From Myxococcales bacterium (GTDB lineage: Bacteria; Myxococcota; Myxococcia; Myxococcales; Myxococcaceae), in NCBI GenBank assembly GCA_003153055.1, contig PMBV01000082.1, positions 1 to 49,941 of the forward strand: DNA of 49,941 bases, written 5' to 3'. Under the pieces are notes generated by a model. It was not told where the DNA came from. It was given only the letters and a program-made list of their open reading frames with translations, and searched no databases. Position 1 is the first letter of the stretch; each line of letters opens with the position of its first letter. The translations under genes and the position numbers were made by a program. Below, piece by piece: positions 27,133-36,119 of this stretch.

Positions 27133-27428
27133 TCAGTCGAGGGAGACCGTGGTGGTGAGGCGCACCGTGAAGGGCGCGGCCGGGGTGAAGTCGATGTCTT
27201 CGCAGCCGGAGAACCGGTGACCGCCGTGGTCCCGTCGTCGCCGTTCCACCCCGTCTCGCTGGCGAGGTCGAGCTGCCAGAGGGTGGCGGCGAGGTCCCAG
27301 CGCTCCCAGATGGCGCCTCCGTCGAGCTCATCACCTCCGTCGGGGAGCTCATGAGCGACTGAGTGAGATGCGTACGCACAGAGCAACAACCTCCACCGCA
27401 GCCGCGGCGGAAGAGAGGGAAGGGGCAT
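27133..27428 (-). pseudogene. small gene broken by an apparent 1-base deletion
   Basis: From about 27370 down, one frame has strong coding character (LAATLWQLDLASETGWNGDD). It then fails at a GGG run (plus-strand CCC near 27231-27233), where a second frame takes over with HRFSGCEDIDFTPAAPF and VRLTTTVSLD before a stop at 27133. Adding one G restores a continuous protein of about 98 residues. The first 20 codons have weak third-position GC, so the true start may be nearer 27370. Function unknown; it follows the His-rich membrane protein gene on the same strand. Confidence 0.3.
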
Positions 27429-27481
27429 GACTGGTTTGTCCAGCGGAGAGGAGGGAGCGCAGCGGTGGTCGTCGGCCGAGT

Positions 27482-27799
27482 TCAGCCAATCGCTGGCGGC
27501 GCCTGCGACTGCTCGCTGAGTCGTAGGCTCTCGAGGTTGGGGAGCACGACGGTGATGGGGCGTTCGGGCCGGCGCTCTCCGCGAACCGCGAGGCCAGTCT
27601 GGGCGGCCGGTGGACCGTGCGTCGCGAGGGTGAAGTGCTCCAGGCTCGGGCTGGGGTGGCTGGCTGGAGCGCCACCATGCGAGTGCCGATGCCCGTGGGC
27701 GTGGCCGAAGGCGTGGAGGACCGGCGCGAAGACGAGGCCGAAGAGCACCAGCGCGAGCGCCAGCACCCCAAAGTCCTGCCTGTCACGTCGGTTGAACAT
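27482..27799 (-). CDS. small His-rich single-span membrane protein
   Basis: 105 residues. One hydrophobic segment at about residues 10-30 (FGVLALALVLFGLVFAPVL) is followed by HAFGHAHGHRHSHGG, a His-rich patch that could bind Ni, Zn or Cu. The rest is Pro/Ser-rich with ITVVLPNLESLRL. GGGAGAGG lies upstream of the ATG at 27799, and codon third positions are G/C-rich. No known family is recognised. Metal handling is a guess from the His patch. Confidence 0.55.
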   Translation of the reverse strand: MFNRRDRQDFGVLALALVLFGLVFAPVLHAFGHAHGHRHSHGGAPASHPSPSLEHFTLATHGPPAAQTGLAVRGERRPERPITVVLPNLESLRLSEQSQAPPAIG

Positions 27800-27866
27800 C
27801 GAGGCCCTCTCCCGGCGGCGGATTCATAGCACTTCTCTGCGAGAGGTTGAGTTGGGCTGGTGCAAT

Positions 27867-28160
27867 CCAAGCTCCGCTCGAAGAATCTGGAGCTGGCTCG
27901 TCGGGCCGTTGCCGAAACGCCCGTGTCGAAGGGTCATGTTCCCTCGGCCATGCGAGCAGGTGAGGTCGCGGCGTTCTCCGAGCGGCCGGGACGGTGCGAG
28001 CATGCCTTGAGGTGCGAGGGTGGGGCCGGTGCCCGCCGACCGAGGCGATCTGGCCAGCTCCTCGACGCGAGACCGCAGTGAGCACACGTGAGAGGCTACG
28101 AGTCCGGCCCTGCACCACTCGACCGAGCGGCAGTGGGGCTCCTGCTGCTCGCCCGGAGCC
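27867..28160 (-). repeat. dispersed intergenic repeat, copy B
   Basis: Read on the minus strand, this stretch shares ordered blocks with 40170-40399: CGAGTGGTGCAGGG, TCTCACGTGTGCTCAC, CCTCGCACCTCAAGGC and CTTCGAGC-GAG-TT-GG, with diverged spacers. Both copies lie in non-coding DNA between genes. The blocks are in the same order in both, so it is a true family and not a chance match. Confidence 0.65.
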
Positions 28161-28399
28161 ACGGCCTCGCCCCCAGAGCTCAAGCTCGAAGCCGAGCAAC
28201 TCGAGAAGGGTTGTTGGTGGCGGCACCAGGTCCGTGGCTGGCGGCGGTGAGGGCCAAATGGAAGTGCAGCCTTCGGCCCCGCTCGTGCCCTTCGGGACTC
28301 GCTCCCAGCCCGAAGAGCTCCTCGGGCGCGCTGCCATGTCACGGGCGTTGCGCGATCAACTCGTCGAGAGAGGTCCGGTGGGCCTCGGTCTCCGAGCGC

Positions 28400-28435
28400 G
28401 TCATCAGTGTGTACAAATCAGTACACCGTGATGAC
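28400..28435. repeat. inverted repeat with 15-bp arms (possible operator or hairpin)
   Basis: TCATCAGTGTGTAC (28401-28414) faces GTACACCGTGATGA (28421-28434) across the 6-bp loop AAATCA; 12 of 14 pairs match and a G-C pair adds one more outside. The inner core is TGTAC-N6-GTACA. No T-run follows on either strand. It could be a regulator binding site or an RNA hairpin. Confidence 0.6.
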
Positions 28436-28497
28436 AGCATTGCCGAGTGTGGGTGCCCACCGAGGCCACCTCCAAGACCGTCTTCGAGCTCATGCAC

Positions 28498-28541
28498 ACT
28501 CCACGACCGGCCGAGGGGCTCGTGATGCTCGCCTGGAGCCC
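28498..28541 (-). repeat. dispersed intergenic repeat, partial copy C
   Basis: On the minus strand GGCGAGCATCACGAGCCCC followed by TCGGCCGG matches the first block of copy A (GGCGAGCACCACGAGCCCC, then TTGGCCGG, 40188 on) with two differences in 27 bases. Only this end of the repeat is present. Confidence 0.55.
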
Positions 28542-28758
28542 CTGCTCGCGACCCATGCCCCGGGCGCTTCGGTCCAAGGTCCAGCCATGAGCTGAGTGAG
28601 ACGGTAGCCTCGCGGAGTTGCTGGTGACGCTGGGATGTCGCGACGGTGACAGATTGGGCCCCGAGTCTTCCGCAATCCCTCCCGCCGGCCGCTGCGAGGC
28701 GATTGATCCGAGGCATGTGCAGCGTCGAAGGGCGCGAGGCGTGTGGATTTGAAGCCTA

Positions 28759-28788
28759 CCATTTGGTAAACCGTCGACTACCAAATGG
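28759..28788. promoter_or_regulatory. perfect 10-10-10 inverted repeat, probable operator
   Basis: CCATTTGGTA (28759-28768) and TACCAAATGG (28779-28788) are perfect inverted copies separated by exactly 10 bp, whose centre is the palindrome GTCGAC. Arm centres are 20 bp apart (two helix turns), as expected for two protein subunits on one DNA face. It lies 80 bp upstream of the lipoprotein start codon at 28869. Confidence 0.65.
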
Positions 28789-28868
28789 GTTGCTCAACTG
28801 TGCGCCGCACTGCGCCGTCCACGCGATCGAGCGCCTCGGCTGCATGGTGTGACGTGCTTGGGGGGAAC

Positions 28869-31102
28869 ATGAACGAAAAGTCCACGCAACTGATGCCCCT
28901 GTTGACTCTCCTGGCCCTGACGGGGTGTCTGGCCGCCACCGACCACCAAGACGCCTCGCTCAAGACCCTGGTGGTGAGCCCCAGTTCGCTCTCCTTCACT
29001 GCCGGGAATCACGAGTACGTGGTGGCGGTGCCGCTCGGGACGCAAGCGGTCACAGTGGAGCCCACGGCGAACGACCCGGCGGCGTCGATCGCGGTCGCCG
29101 ACGACGGCGCGACGCCGGTGCTGGTCTCGAGTGGTGAGTCGCTCAAGGTGAAGCCACCTCGCACCGGGGCGACCTCTCGCATCGCCATCTCCGTGACCTC
29201 GAACGGTGGCCTGGCGCACCAAACGTACACCGTCGACCTGAGTCTCGACTCGGACCACGACGCTTCGCTCTTCGGCCTCTCGCCGAGCGCAGGCACGCTG
29301 AGCCCACCCTTCGACCCGGCCACGAGGCGCTACACCCTGACGAGCCCCTTCGGGTCCCCCAGCCTGACGGTCACCCCGACCGCCACCAGCGCGCGGGCGA
29401 GGGTCACCGTGGCGCAGGACACTGGAGCGCCCACGGTCGTCGCGAGTGGCACGTCCTCCCCGCGGCTGTCGGTGCCGCCGGTAGGCATGACCTCGGCGGT
29501 CGTCATCGGAGTCACCGCTCCCGATGGGGTCACCGTGGGCTCCTATGCCCTCACGCTCAGGAGCTCACCGGGCGACGCGGGCATCGGCTCCTCGACACCG
29601 GCCGAGTGCGGCGACGGTATGCTCGCCGGCTTGGAGGCGTGTGACGACCGCAACGTCAACTCGGGCGATGGTTGCAGCGCAACGTGCACCCTCGAGCCTG
29701 GCTGGGTCTGCCCCAACGTGGCCGTGGCGTGCGTGGCGGCGAAGTGTGGCGATGGGAAGCTTGCCGGCCTCGAGGAGTGCGACGACGGGAACGTGACCGC
29801 CGGCGACGGGTGCGGGGCCACCTGCTCCATCGAAGAGGGCTTCGCTTGCCCGATGCCAGCGACCGCGTGCCGCCACACCGTGTGCGGCGATCAGCTCATC
29901 GAGGGGGCTGAGCAGTGTGATGACGGCAACCATGACCTGGGCGACGGCTGTGACACGAACTGCCACGCCGAGCCCCGCTGTACCGACGGGGTCTGCCTGC
30001 CCGTGTGCGGTGACGGAGTCCGCGCGCCGCAGGAGGCCTGCGACGACGGAAATACTCGCTCGGGCGACGGCTGCAGCGCCGCCTGCACGGTGGAACCCGG
30101 CTTCATCTGCACCGACCTGGCGTCGGCCGCCCCCGCCACGCTCTCCATCCCCATCGTGTACCGCGACTTCCTGCCGCTGGGCATGGACGGCGGCCACATC
30201 GACTTCGAGAACGTCGTCGCGTCCGAGAAGGGCATCGCCGCTCCCCGCCTCGGACCCGACGGCAAGCCTGTCTATGGCACCCCAACGCCAACACCTTCAC
30301 CACGCACGGCGCGGCGGCCTTCGCCCAGTGGTACCGAGATGTGCCAGGTGTCAACCGCACCGAGGTGGACACGCTCGTCGTCACGCGCTCCGCCGACAGC
30401 TATGTCTTCGACAGCACCGACTTCTTTCCCATCGATGGGAGAGGGTGGCAGCGCGATGGCATCGAGCCGATGCGGAACGGCCACGACTTCAGCTTCACCA
30501 GCGAGCTCAGGTATTGGTTCACGTACTCGGGGGGCGAGATGCTGACCTTCCGAGGCGACGACGACGTCTGGGTCTTCATCAATGGGCACCTGGTGGTGGA
30601 CCTGGGCGGCGTGCACCTGGCGGAGACCGGGAGCGTCACCCTCGACGCGATGACGGCCTCGGCTGCCGGCCTGGCCGACGGGGGCCTCTACGAGGTGGCC
30701 GTCTTTCAGGCCGAGCGGCACCTCCCGTTCTCGAACTATCGGCTGACGCTCAAGGGCTTCAACGCGCCGAAGTCGAGCTGCGCGTGGCGCTGCGGCGACG
30801 GCGTCGCCACCCGCTACGAGGTCTGCGACGACGGGGTCAACGACGGTGGCTACGGGGGCTGCATGCCGGGGTGCCAGGCTCGCGCGCCGTTCTGCGGCGA
30901 CGCCAAGCTCGACTCGGCGTTCGGTGAAGTGTGCGACGATGGAGCCAACGTCGGGCGCTATGGCCAGTGCGCGCCCGGGTGCAGGTCGTTGGTGAAGTGT
31001 GGCGATGGCGTGCTCCAGCGCGACGCGGGCGAGGAGTGCGACGACGGGAACACCATGTCTGGAGATGGGTGTAGCAGTTCGTGCGCGGTGGAGTTCGGGT
31101 AG
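28869..31102 (+). CDS. fibro-slime domain, Cys-repeat surface lipoprotein (one frameshift)
   Basis: Lipobox LTGC (Cys20). Two cadherin-like beta-sandwich domains (about 28-125 and 130-235) are followed by repeated CGDG...ECDDGN...GDGC myxobacterial disulfide units (about 245-425) and a fibro-slime/PA14-like domain (IPIVYRDFLP, YVFDSTDFFPIDGRGW, FRGDDDVWVFINGHLVVDLGG, LPFSNYRLTLKGF). More Cys repeats close the protein near residue 744. The frame breaks at a CCCC run (30280-30283): up to there one frame codes, after it another does, starting NANTFTTHGAAAFAQWYRD. One extra C restores a single protein. It is likely a surface adhesin or matrix protein. The break may be an assembly error. Confidence 0.75.
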
Positions 31103-31163
31103 CCTCCGATGGTCCGAAGGGAATGCCAGGCGCTGATCGACGACGCCAGGCCCAGCGCGCTCG

Positions 31164-32483
31164 TCAGGACGGAGGCCATCCGTTGAGGTCGATGAGGAAC
31201 CGGGCACCCCCCGCGGGCCGATTGGTCGCGAGGATGTGACCTCCGGCGCTCTCGACGTACTCACGGCACAGCGCGAGGCCCAGTCCGGTGCCCTTGCCCG
31301 GCGGCTTGGTGGTGAAGAAGGGGTCGAAGATGTACGGGAGCACGTCTTCAGCGATGCCTGGCCCGGAGTCTTCCACCACGAGGCGAAAGCGGCTGTTGGG
31401 CAGCGCCTCGAGCGCCAGGTCCAGGTGAGCGCCGTCTTGTGGTGGTCGGGTCTCCATCGCATCAGCGGCGTTGACCAGCAGGTTCACCAGCACCTGCACC
31501 AACCGCTGGTAGGTCATCTTCACCGGCGGCGCTTCCTTGGGGATGTGGTTTGCCACCGTGGTACCCGATGGAAACCGAACCGAGGCCAACCGCACGGCCT
31601 CGGCGGCCGCCTCCCCGGGTCGGCACTCCCCGCGGGACTCCTTGGGTTCGCGGCGCGCGAAGTCTTGCAGGTCGCGCACGATCTGTCTGACACGGAGAAG
31701 GCCGATCTCGGTTTCAGAGAAGGCCTCGGCGAGCTCCTGGGCCGAGACGTCCTCGGGGGCCGCGTGCCCGCGCAAGAAGCTCAGGTTGGCGAGCGTGTAG
31801 GTCAGCGGGTTGTTGATTTCATGGGCCACCCCAGCCGCCAGTTGCCCGATGACGGCGAGCCGCTCGGACGTGGCGCGACGACGCTCGCTCTCGGCCAGCC
31901 GTTCCTGCACCTCGAGGCGCTCCCGAATCGCGCGGGACTCGGCAGCCACCAGCCACTGGTGTCGGTAGGTCACGAAGACCGCAAAACAACCAGACGCCGT
32001 CAGCAAGACGAACTGGGTGAGCGCGCGCGTCAGGGCATGCGCCGACGTCAGGGTGTTCACCACCAGCCACCCGAGCGAACCCACGCCAAAGGTCAGCACC
32101 GCCGGACGGTCATCTGGAGCCACCGCGGCCACCACCAGGGGCAGAATCATCATCGCCTGGAAGGTGTAGCTCTCGTCCTGGTGGGCCGTCAGGTGCAGCC
32201 CCAGCATCAACGCGAGCACTCCGCCCGCGGACGACACCAGCCCGCACCTGCGAATGGAGATGAGCCCCTTCCCGACCGCCTCACCCACCAGGGCGATGTG
32301 GAGGGCCCACGCCAGATTGAGCACTCTGAGCGCAGTCGCATGTTCCTGGAACAACGACGCCAGCGGACTGCAGAGCGCCACGAGCAAGGCCCCCCAGCGA
32401 AACACGCGACGCTTGGCCGCGCGCGCCTCCACGTCGCCCCCGGGTCCGAGTGCCGCGACGCCAGGTTGGTCTTCTTTCAGCAT
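31164..32483 (-). CDS. membrane histidine kinase
   Basis: 439 residues. The N-terminal half has about six hydrophobic segments (for example VFRWGALLVALCSPLASLF and TFQAMMILPLVVAAVA) with no large external loop, so it likely senses a membrane or internal signal. A short coiled coil (RERLEVQERLAESERRRATSERLA) leads to HisKA with His221 in GVAHEINNPLTY. The ATPase domain follows with VLVNLLVNAADAM, VEDSGPGIAEDVLPYIFDPFFTTK and GTGLGLALCREYVESAGG. No response regulator is adjacent. It converges on the lipoprotein gene (61 bp apart), so coregulation is not implied. Confidence 0.88.
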   Translation of the reverse strand: MLKEDQPGVAALGPGGDVEARAAKRRVFRWGALLVALCSPLASLFQEHATALRVLNLAWALHIALVGEAVGKGLISIRRCGLVSSAGGVLALMLGLHLTAHQDESYTFQAMMILPLVVAAVAPDDRPAVLTFGVGSLGWLVVNTLTSAHALTRALTQFVLLTASGCFAVFVTYRHQWLVAAESRAIRERLEVQERLAESERRRATSERLAVIGQLAAGVAHEINNPLTYTLANLSFLRGHAAPEDVSAQELAEAFSETEIGLLRVRQIVRDLQDFARREPKESRGECRPGEAAAEAVRLASVRFPSGTTVANHIPKEAPPVKMTYQRLVQVLVNLLVNAADAMETRPPQDGAHLDLALEALPNSRFRLVVEDSGPGIAEDVLPYIFDPFFTTKPPGKGTGLGLALCREYVESAGGHILATNRPAGGARFLIDLNGWPPS

Positions 32484-32648
32484 ACCGACGCCCCCCGGAG
32501 CACCTGCCTCTTCCCCAGGAACCTAACGGCTTGCCGGCCCCCAACCAAGGGCACCCATGCAGGTCCTCCGGCACCCGTCTCGCCCCCGAACGCGCACGCT
32601 GCGTTCCCGGGCGAGGCTGCTGATTCGAAGGTGCCCTGAGACGCTCCC

Positions 32649-34994
32649 CTATGCGAGGTGATTGCCCATGGAGTCACGGTCGACGGCGCGCACTCGAACC
32701 GGTACGTGCTTGTGGAACGGCGTCCGAGCGATGGGGTCGCAGTGGTCGCCTGAGGTGAGTCGGTTGACCTCCGGGCCGAGCGGCGCGCCTCCGCGGTACC
32801 GCATGCCATAGCCGTGGGGCAGCGCCACCATCCCCCGGCGGAGTCCTTCGTCGAGCTCGATGGTGACCTCTATCTCTCCGGTGTCTGACGTGCACACCGC
32901 GCGCGCCCCAGACCCGAGCCCGCGCTCCCGGGCGTCATCGGGGTGCATGCGCAGGGCGCCGTGCGGGTCCACCTTGCGCCAGGCCGGATCGCGAAGGACC
33001 TGGTTGGCGTTGTAGGCGCGGCGTTCTCCGGCCATCAAGACCAGCCCGTCAGATGGCTCCGGCTCGTCGCGGAGCGACCGCAGCGACGAGAGCATCTCCG
33101 GTACGTCGAGGTGAATGCGTCGGTCCGAGTGGCGAATGAAGCGCCAGGTGTCCGCGTGCTCATGCCGGGACACCACGGTGCCCTCCGCCCGCTCGAGGAT
33201 GGCACGGAAGAGCGCCACCCCGCGCGTGTAGGGATTGCCGTGATGGCCGGCCCGGCGCACCGCGACCGACTCCCGGTTCGCGAACACCATCGCCAGCCAG
33301 AGCAGCGGCGCCGCCGCCGCGGGTGGCAGTCGCTCGCCACTGGCCCGCCCGCACTGGAGGATGGGGCCGAGGGTTCGATAGACGATGGACGCGGCCAACG
33401 GCCAGAGCCGAGGCCTCACCGCCATGGTCACCCCCAGCGCAGCCAGGGAGCCGACGTACCGCAGCCACCGTGGCTCGTTGGCGGCGATGCGCTCCAGGGT
33501 GGGGAATCGCGCCGGGAGCGCTCCCATCTTCTCGAGCAGTCGGGTGTAGATCTCGGCCTCGGGCAGTGCCTCGGGCCGCGGCGGGAGGATGGGATGCCTA
33601 AGATGAAAGGCGTTGTCGGGGAACTCGAAGTTGAAGCCAGTACACTCCCATTTCTCGAGCTGGGTCGCCGCTGGGAGCACGTAGTTGGCGAGGCGGGCCG
33701 TCTCGGTCATCGCCACGTCGACCACCACCAACAGCTCGAGCTTCGCCAGGGCGCGCTCGTACGCGGCCGAGTCGGCGCCCGTGAGGACGGGGTTTGAGCT
33801 GTCCACGAACATTGCGCGAATCCGGTCCTCCCCGTCCCAGTCGATCTCCTTGGGGAGGATGTTGGGCGGGTAGATGCCGGCGATGGGGTACATGCCCAGG
33901 CGCGACGTCCGAGCGTGTTTGGGGTCGCGCTCGTCGGTGTGGCCGAACATGGGCAGGAAGAAGGAGTGGAAGGTGTGGCCCCCGGGTTTGCCAAAGTTGC
34001 CGGTGACGAGGAACAGCAGCTTCTCGAGGTACGAGTTGAGCGTGCTGTGCAGGCTTTGCTGCAGCCCGAGATCCACTCTGACGCAGGCGGATCGCGCACG
34101 AGCGAAGCCGTGGGCTACCCGCTCCACGTCGGCCAGCGGCACGTCGGCGCGGCGAACGAAGTCCTCGATGGGGATGGAACGGAGCTCCGCCTCGACCGCG
34201 GAGAATCCGGTGCAGCGCGTCGCGAGGAACTCGCGGTCATGGAGCCCGTCGCGGATGATGATGCCGAGCATCGCGGCCAGCAGGAACGCGTCGGTCCCCG
34301 GGCGAAGCTGGAGGTGCACGTCGGCCATCCGCGCGGTCTCGGTGCGGCGGGGGTCCACCACGACCAGGGTGCGCTTCGGGTCGTCCTGCAAGGCGCGCAA
34401 GGTCGCCCTCGCGTTGCGGATTCCGTGGGACTGAATGGGGTTGGTTCCGATGATGAAGACGAAGTCGGCGTGCTCGACGTCCTCGGTCAGGTGGCAACGT
34501 TGGTCCCCGAACAGGCGCCCGTTGACCCAGAGGTCGCCGGTCTTCTCCTGAGCCAGCGCGTTGTACGTGAACGGGCTCTTCATCACATGGTTCAGCTGCC
34601 TCGAGTAGGCGAAGCCGAGGTGGTTGCCCAAGCCGCCGCCGCCGAAGAAGGCGAAGGCCTTGCCCCCGTGCCGCTCGCGGATGGCGACGAGGTGGCGGGC
34701 GATGTCAATCAGGGCCTCGTCCCACGAGACGCGGGCGTACGTGCCGTCGGGCTCGCGGCGCAGCGGGTGCTCGAGGCGATCCGCGTTGTCTTGGTAATAC
34801 CCGAGCCGGGAGGCCTTCTGGCATAGGTAACCTCTGGACACCGGATGCGCCTCGTCGCCCCGAACGCTGACGACCTTCCCGTTGGCGATCTCCACCCGGA
34901 GCCCGCAGTTTCGCAGGCACAAGATGCACGCGGTCTGCTCGACAGTGCTCCTCGGGTCCTCGGTCATTTCGTCGGTGATGCGAACGGTTGGCAT
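32649..34994 (-). CDS. molybdopterin oxidoreductase (DMSO reductase family)
   Basis: 781 residues from ATG 34994, which has GGGAG six bases upstream. The N-terminus binds a 4Fe-4S cluster: Cys23-x2-Cys26-x3-Cys30-x27-Cys58. It continues with SWDEALIDIARHL, FVFIIGTNPIQSHG, VVVDPRRTETARMADVHLQLRPGTDAFLLAAML, FVDSSNPV and the C-terminal dinucleotide-binding domain (ALRMHPDDARERGLGSGA). No twin-arginine signal is seen, so it should be cytosolic. No electron-transfer subunit or chaperone gene lies beside it. The substrate is unknown; formate-dehydrogenase-like and hydratase-like members share these motifs. It is divergent from an AraC regulator 126 bp away. Confidence 0.87.
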   Translation of the reverse strand: MPTVRITDEMTEDPRSTVEQTACILCLRNCGLRVEIANGKVVSVRGDEAHPVSRGYLCQKASRLGYYQDNADRLEHPLRREPDGTYARVSWDEALIDIARHLVAIRERHGGKAFAFFGGGGLGNHLGFAYSRQLNHVMKSPFTYNALAQEKTGDLWVNGRLFGDQRCHLTEDVEHADFVFIIGTNPIQSHGIRNARATLRALQDDPKRTLVVVDPRRTETARMADVHLQLRPGTDAFLLAAMLGIIIRDGLHDREFLATRCTGFSAVEAELRSIPIEDFVRRADVPLADVERVAHGFARARSACVRVDLGLQQSLHSTLNSYLEKLLFLVTGNFGKPGGHTFHSFFLPMFGHTDERDPKHARTSRLGMYPIAGIYPPNILPKEIDWDGEDRIRAMFVDSSNPVLTGADSAAYERALAKLELLVVVDVAMTETARLANYVLPAATQLEKWECTGFNFEFPDNAFHLRHPILPPRPEALPEAEIYTRLLEKMGALPARFPTLERIAANEPRWLRYVGSLAALGVTMAVRPRLWPLAASIVYRTLGPILQCGRASGERLPPAAAAPLLWLAMVFANRESVAVRRAGHHGNPYTRGVALFRAILERAEGTVVSRHEHADTWRFIRHSDRRIHLDVPEMLSSLRSLRDEPEPSDGLVLMAGERRAYNANQVLRDPAWRKVDPHGALRMHPDDARERGLGSGARAVCTSDTGEIEVTIELDEGLRRGMVALPHGYGMRYRGGAPLGPEVNRLTSGDHCDPIARTPFHKHVPVRVRAVDRDSMGNHLA

Positions 34995-35120
34995 TCGGTT
35001 CTCCCGGAGCATGCTTCTCGTCTGACCTAGGGTGACAGTAGGCTCGACGTCGACACTCCAGGGAGGTTCGCCGTAGACACACGCAGGTCATCTGCCGCCA
35101 CTCCCGACAGCGAGGGCTTC

Positions 35121-36119
35121 GTGTTGCAGATGCCCTACCTCCGGTCCATCGCCGAGGGCGTCCGTGCCGCGGGCGGAGACGTGGCCTGCTGGCTCGGCCG
35201 GAGTGGCTTGTCGGAAGCCGAGCTCGGCTCGGTCGAGCTGGGCTTCGAGCAGTTCGAGGAGCTCATCGCCAACGCCTACGCGATGACCCGCCAGCCGGCG
35301 CTGGGGCTCTTGGTGGGCCAACGTATGGTCGTGGCGAGCCACGGCATGGTCGGCTTCGCGGCGATGAGCAGCAACACCGTCCGCGAGGGGCTCGAGCTCA
35401 TCGCCCGGTACACCCGGCTCCGGACTTCGATGATTTCGATGGAGCTCGAGCGCACCGCCCACGGGCTCCGGATTCGTCTCGAGGAGAGCCGCCCGCTGGG
35501 GGCGCTGTATCGTCCAATCCTCGAGGCGACCGTCCTCAGCATCAGCGCCGAGCTCGGGCCCTTCTCGGGCGGCGCTTGCCGCGCTCGCAGCGTCGCCTTC
35601 TCGTTCGAGGCGCCAGAATACGAGGCCCTCGCCCGGGAGGTGTTCGGCTGCGAGGTCCACTACGGGGCCTCGTGGACCGGATTGGAGCTCCCGTCAGAGG
35701 GGCTCGATGCGCCTCTGAGGACGGCCGACCCGGAGGCGCTGAAGGAGACGGCGCGCCTCTGCGAGCGGGCGCTGGAGAAGGTGACGGCGAAAGAGTCGAT
35801 GGGCAGCCGAGTGCGGAGGGTGCTGTTGAGCGTCGAGGGCCGGTTCCCGTCGCTTCAGTCGACGGCGCGAGCGCTGAGCCTGACGCCGCGCACGCTCCAT
35901 CGGCGCTTGCATGCCGAAGCGACGTCGTACTGGGCCATCCTCGATGACGTGCGCCACGCTCTCGCCGTCGAGCACCTTCGCACCGGCTACCTCAGCGTGA
36001 AGGAGGTGGCCCATCGACTGGGATACTCGGATGTCGCCAACTTCAGGCGGGCGTTCAAACGCTGGGAGGATGTGCCTCCATCGGCCTTCGAGTCCGTCAC
36101 GCCGCCATCAACGTCGTAG
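35121..36119 (+). CDS. AraC-family regulator with N-terminal ligand domain
   Basis: 332 residues from GTG 35121 (GAGG five bases before); ATG 35130 is an alternative. The N-terminal region of about 180 residues has GLLVGQRMVVASHGMVGFAAMSSNTVREGLELIARYTRLR, typical of the OruR/ArgR-like effector domain. The C-terminal DNA-binding part has STARALSLTPRTLHRRLHAE and SVKEVAHRLGYSDVANFRRAFKRWEDVPPSAF. Divergent placement suggests it controls the molybdopterin oxidoreductase gene. Its 3' end overlaps the broken helicase gene on the other strand. Confidence 0.88.
   Translation: MLQMPYLRSIAEGVRAAGGDVACWLGRSGLSEAELGSVELGFEQFEELIANAYAMTRQPALGLLVGQRMVVASHGMVGFAAMSSNTVREGLELIARYTRLRTSMISMELERTAHGLRIRLEESRPLGALYRPILEATVLSISAELGPFSGGACRARSVAFSFEAPEYEALAREVFGCEVHYGASWTGLELPSEGLDAPLRTADPEALKETARLCERALEKVTAKESMGSRVRRVLLSVEGRFPSLQSTARALSLTPRTLHRRLHAEATSYWAILDDVRHALAVEHLRTGYLSVKEVAHRLGYSDVANFRRAFKRWEDVPPSAFESVTPPSTS

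Larger units (their letters stand above)
27800..28868. other. 1.07-kb gene-poor region with repeats and palindromes
   Basis: Several frames are open, but none has consistent third-position GC, a ribosome site or a recognisable domain. The stretch contains two copies of a dispersed repeat (27867-28160 and about 28498-28541), two strong inverted repeats (28400-28435 and 28759-28788) and a short minus-strand segment (about 28180-28330) that resembles a decayed kinase end. The last 80 bp should hold the promoter of the lipoprotein gene at 28869. Confidence 0.6.

Noticed and set aside
27994..28525. Overlapping open frames of about 145 residues in the gene-poor region
   Set aside because: They lack ribosome sites, consistent third-position GC and recognisable domains; the sequence is better explained by dispersed repeats.
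28869..31102. CDDGN/CGDG repeats as a CRISPR-like or DNA repeat array
   Set aside because: The repetition is at protein level (disulfide repeats) with varied spacing and diverged codons, not identical DNA repeats with spacers.
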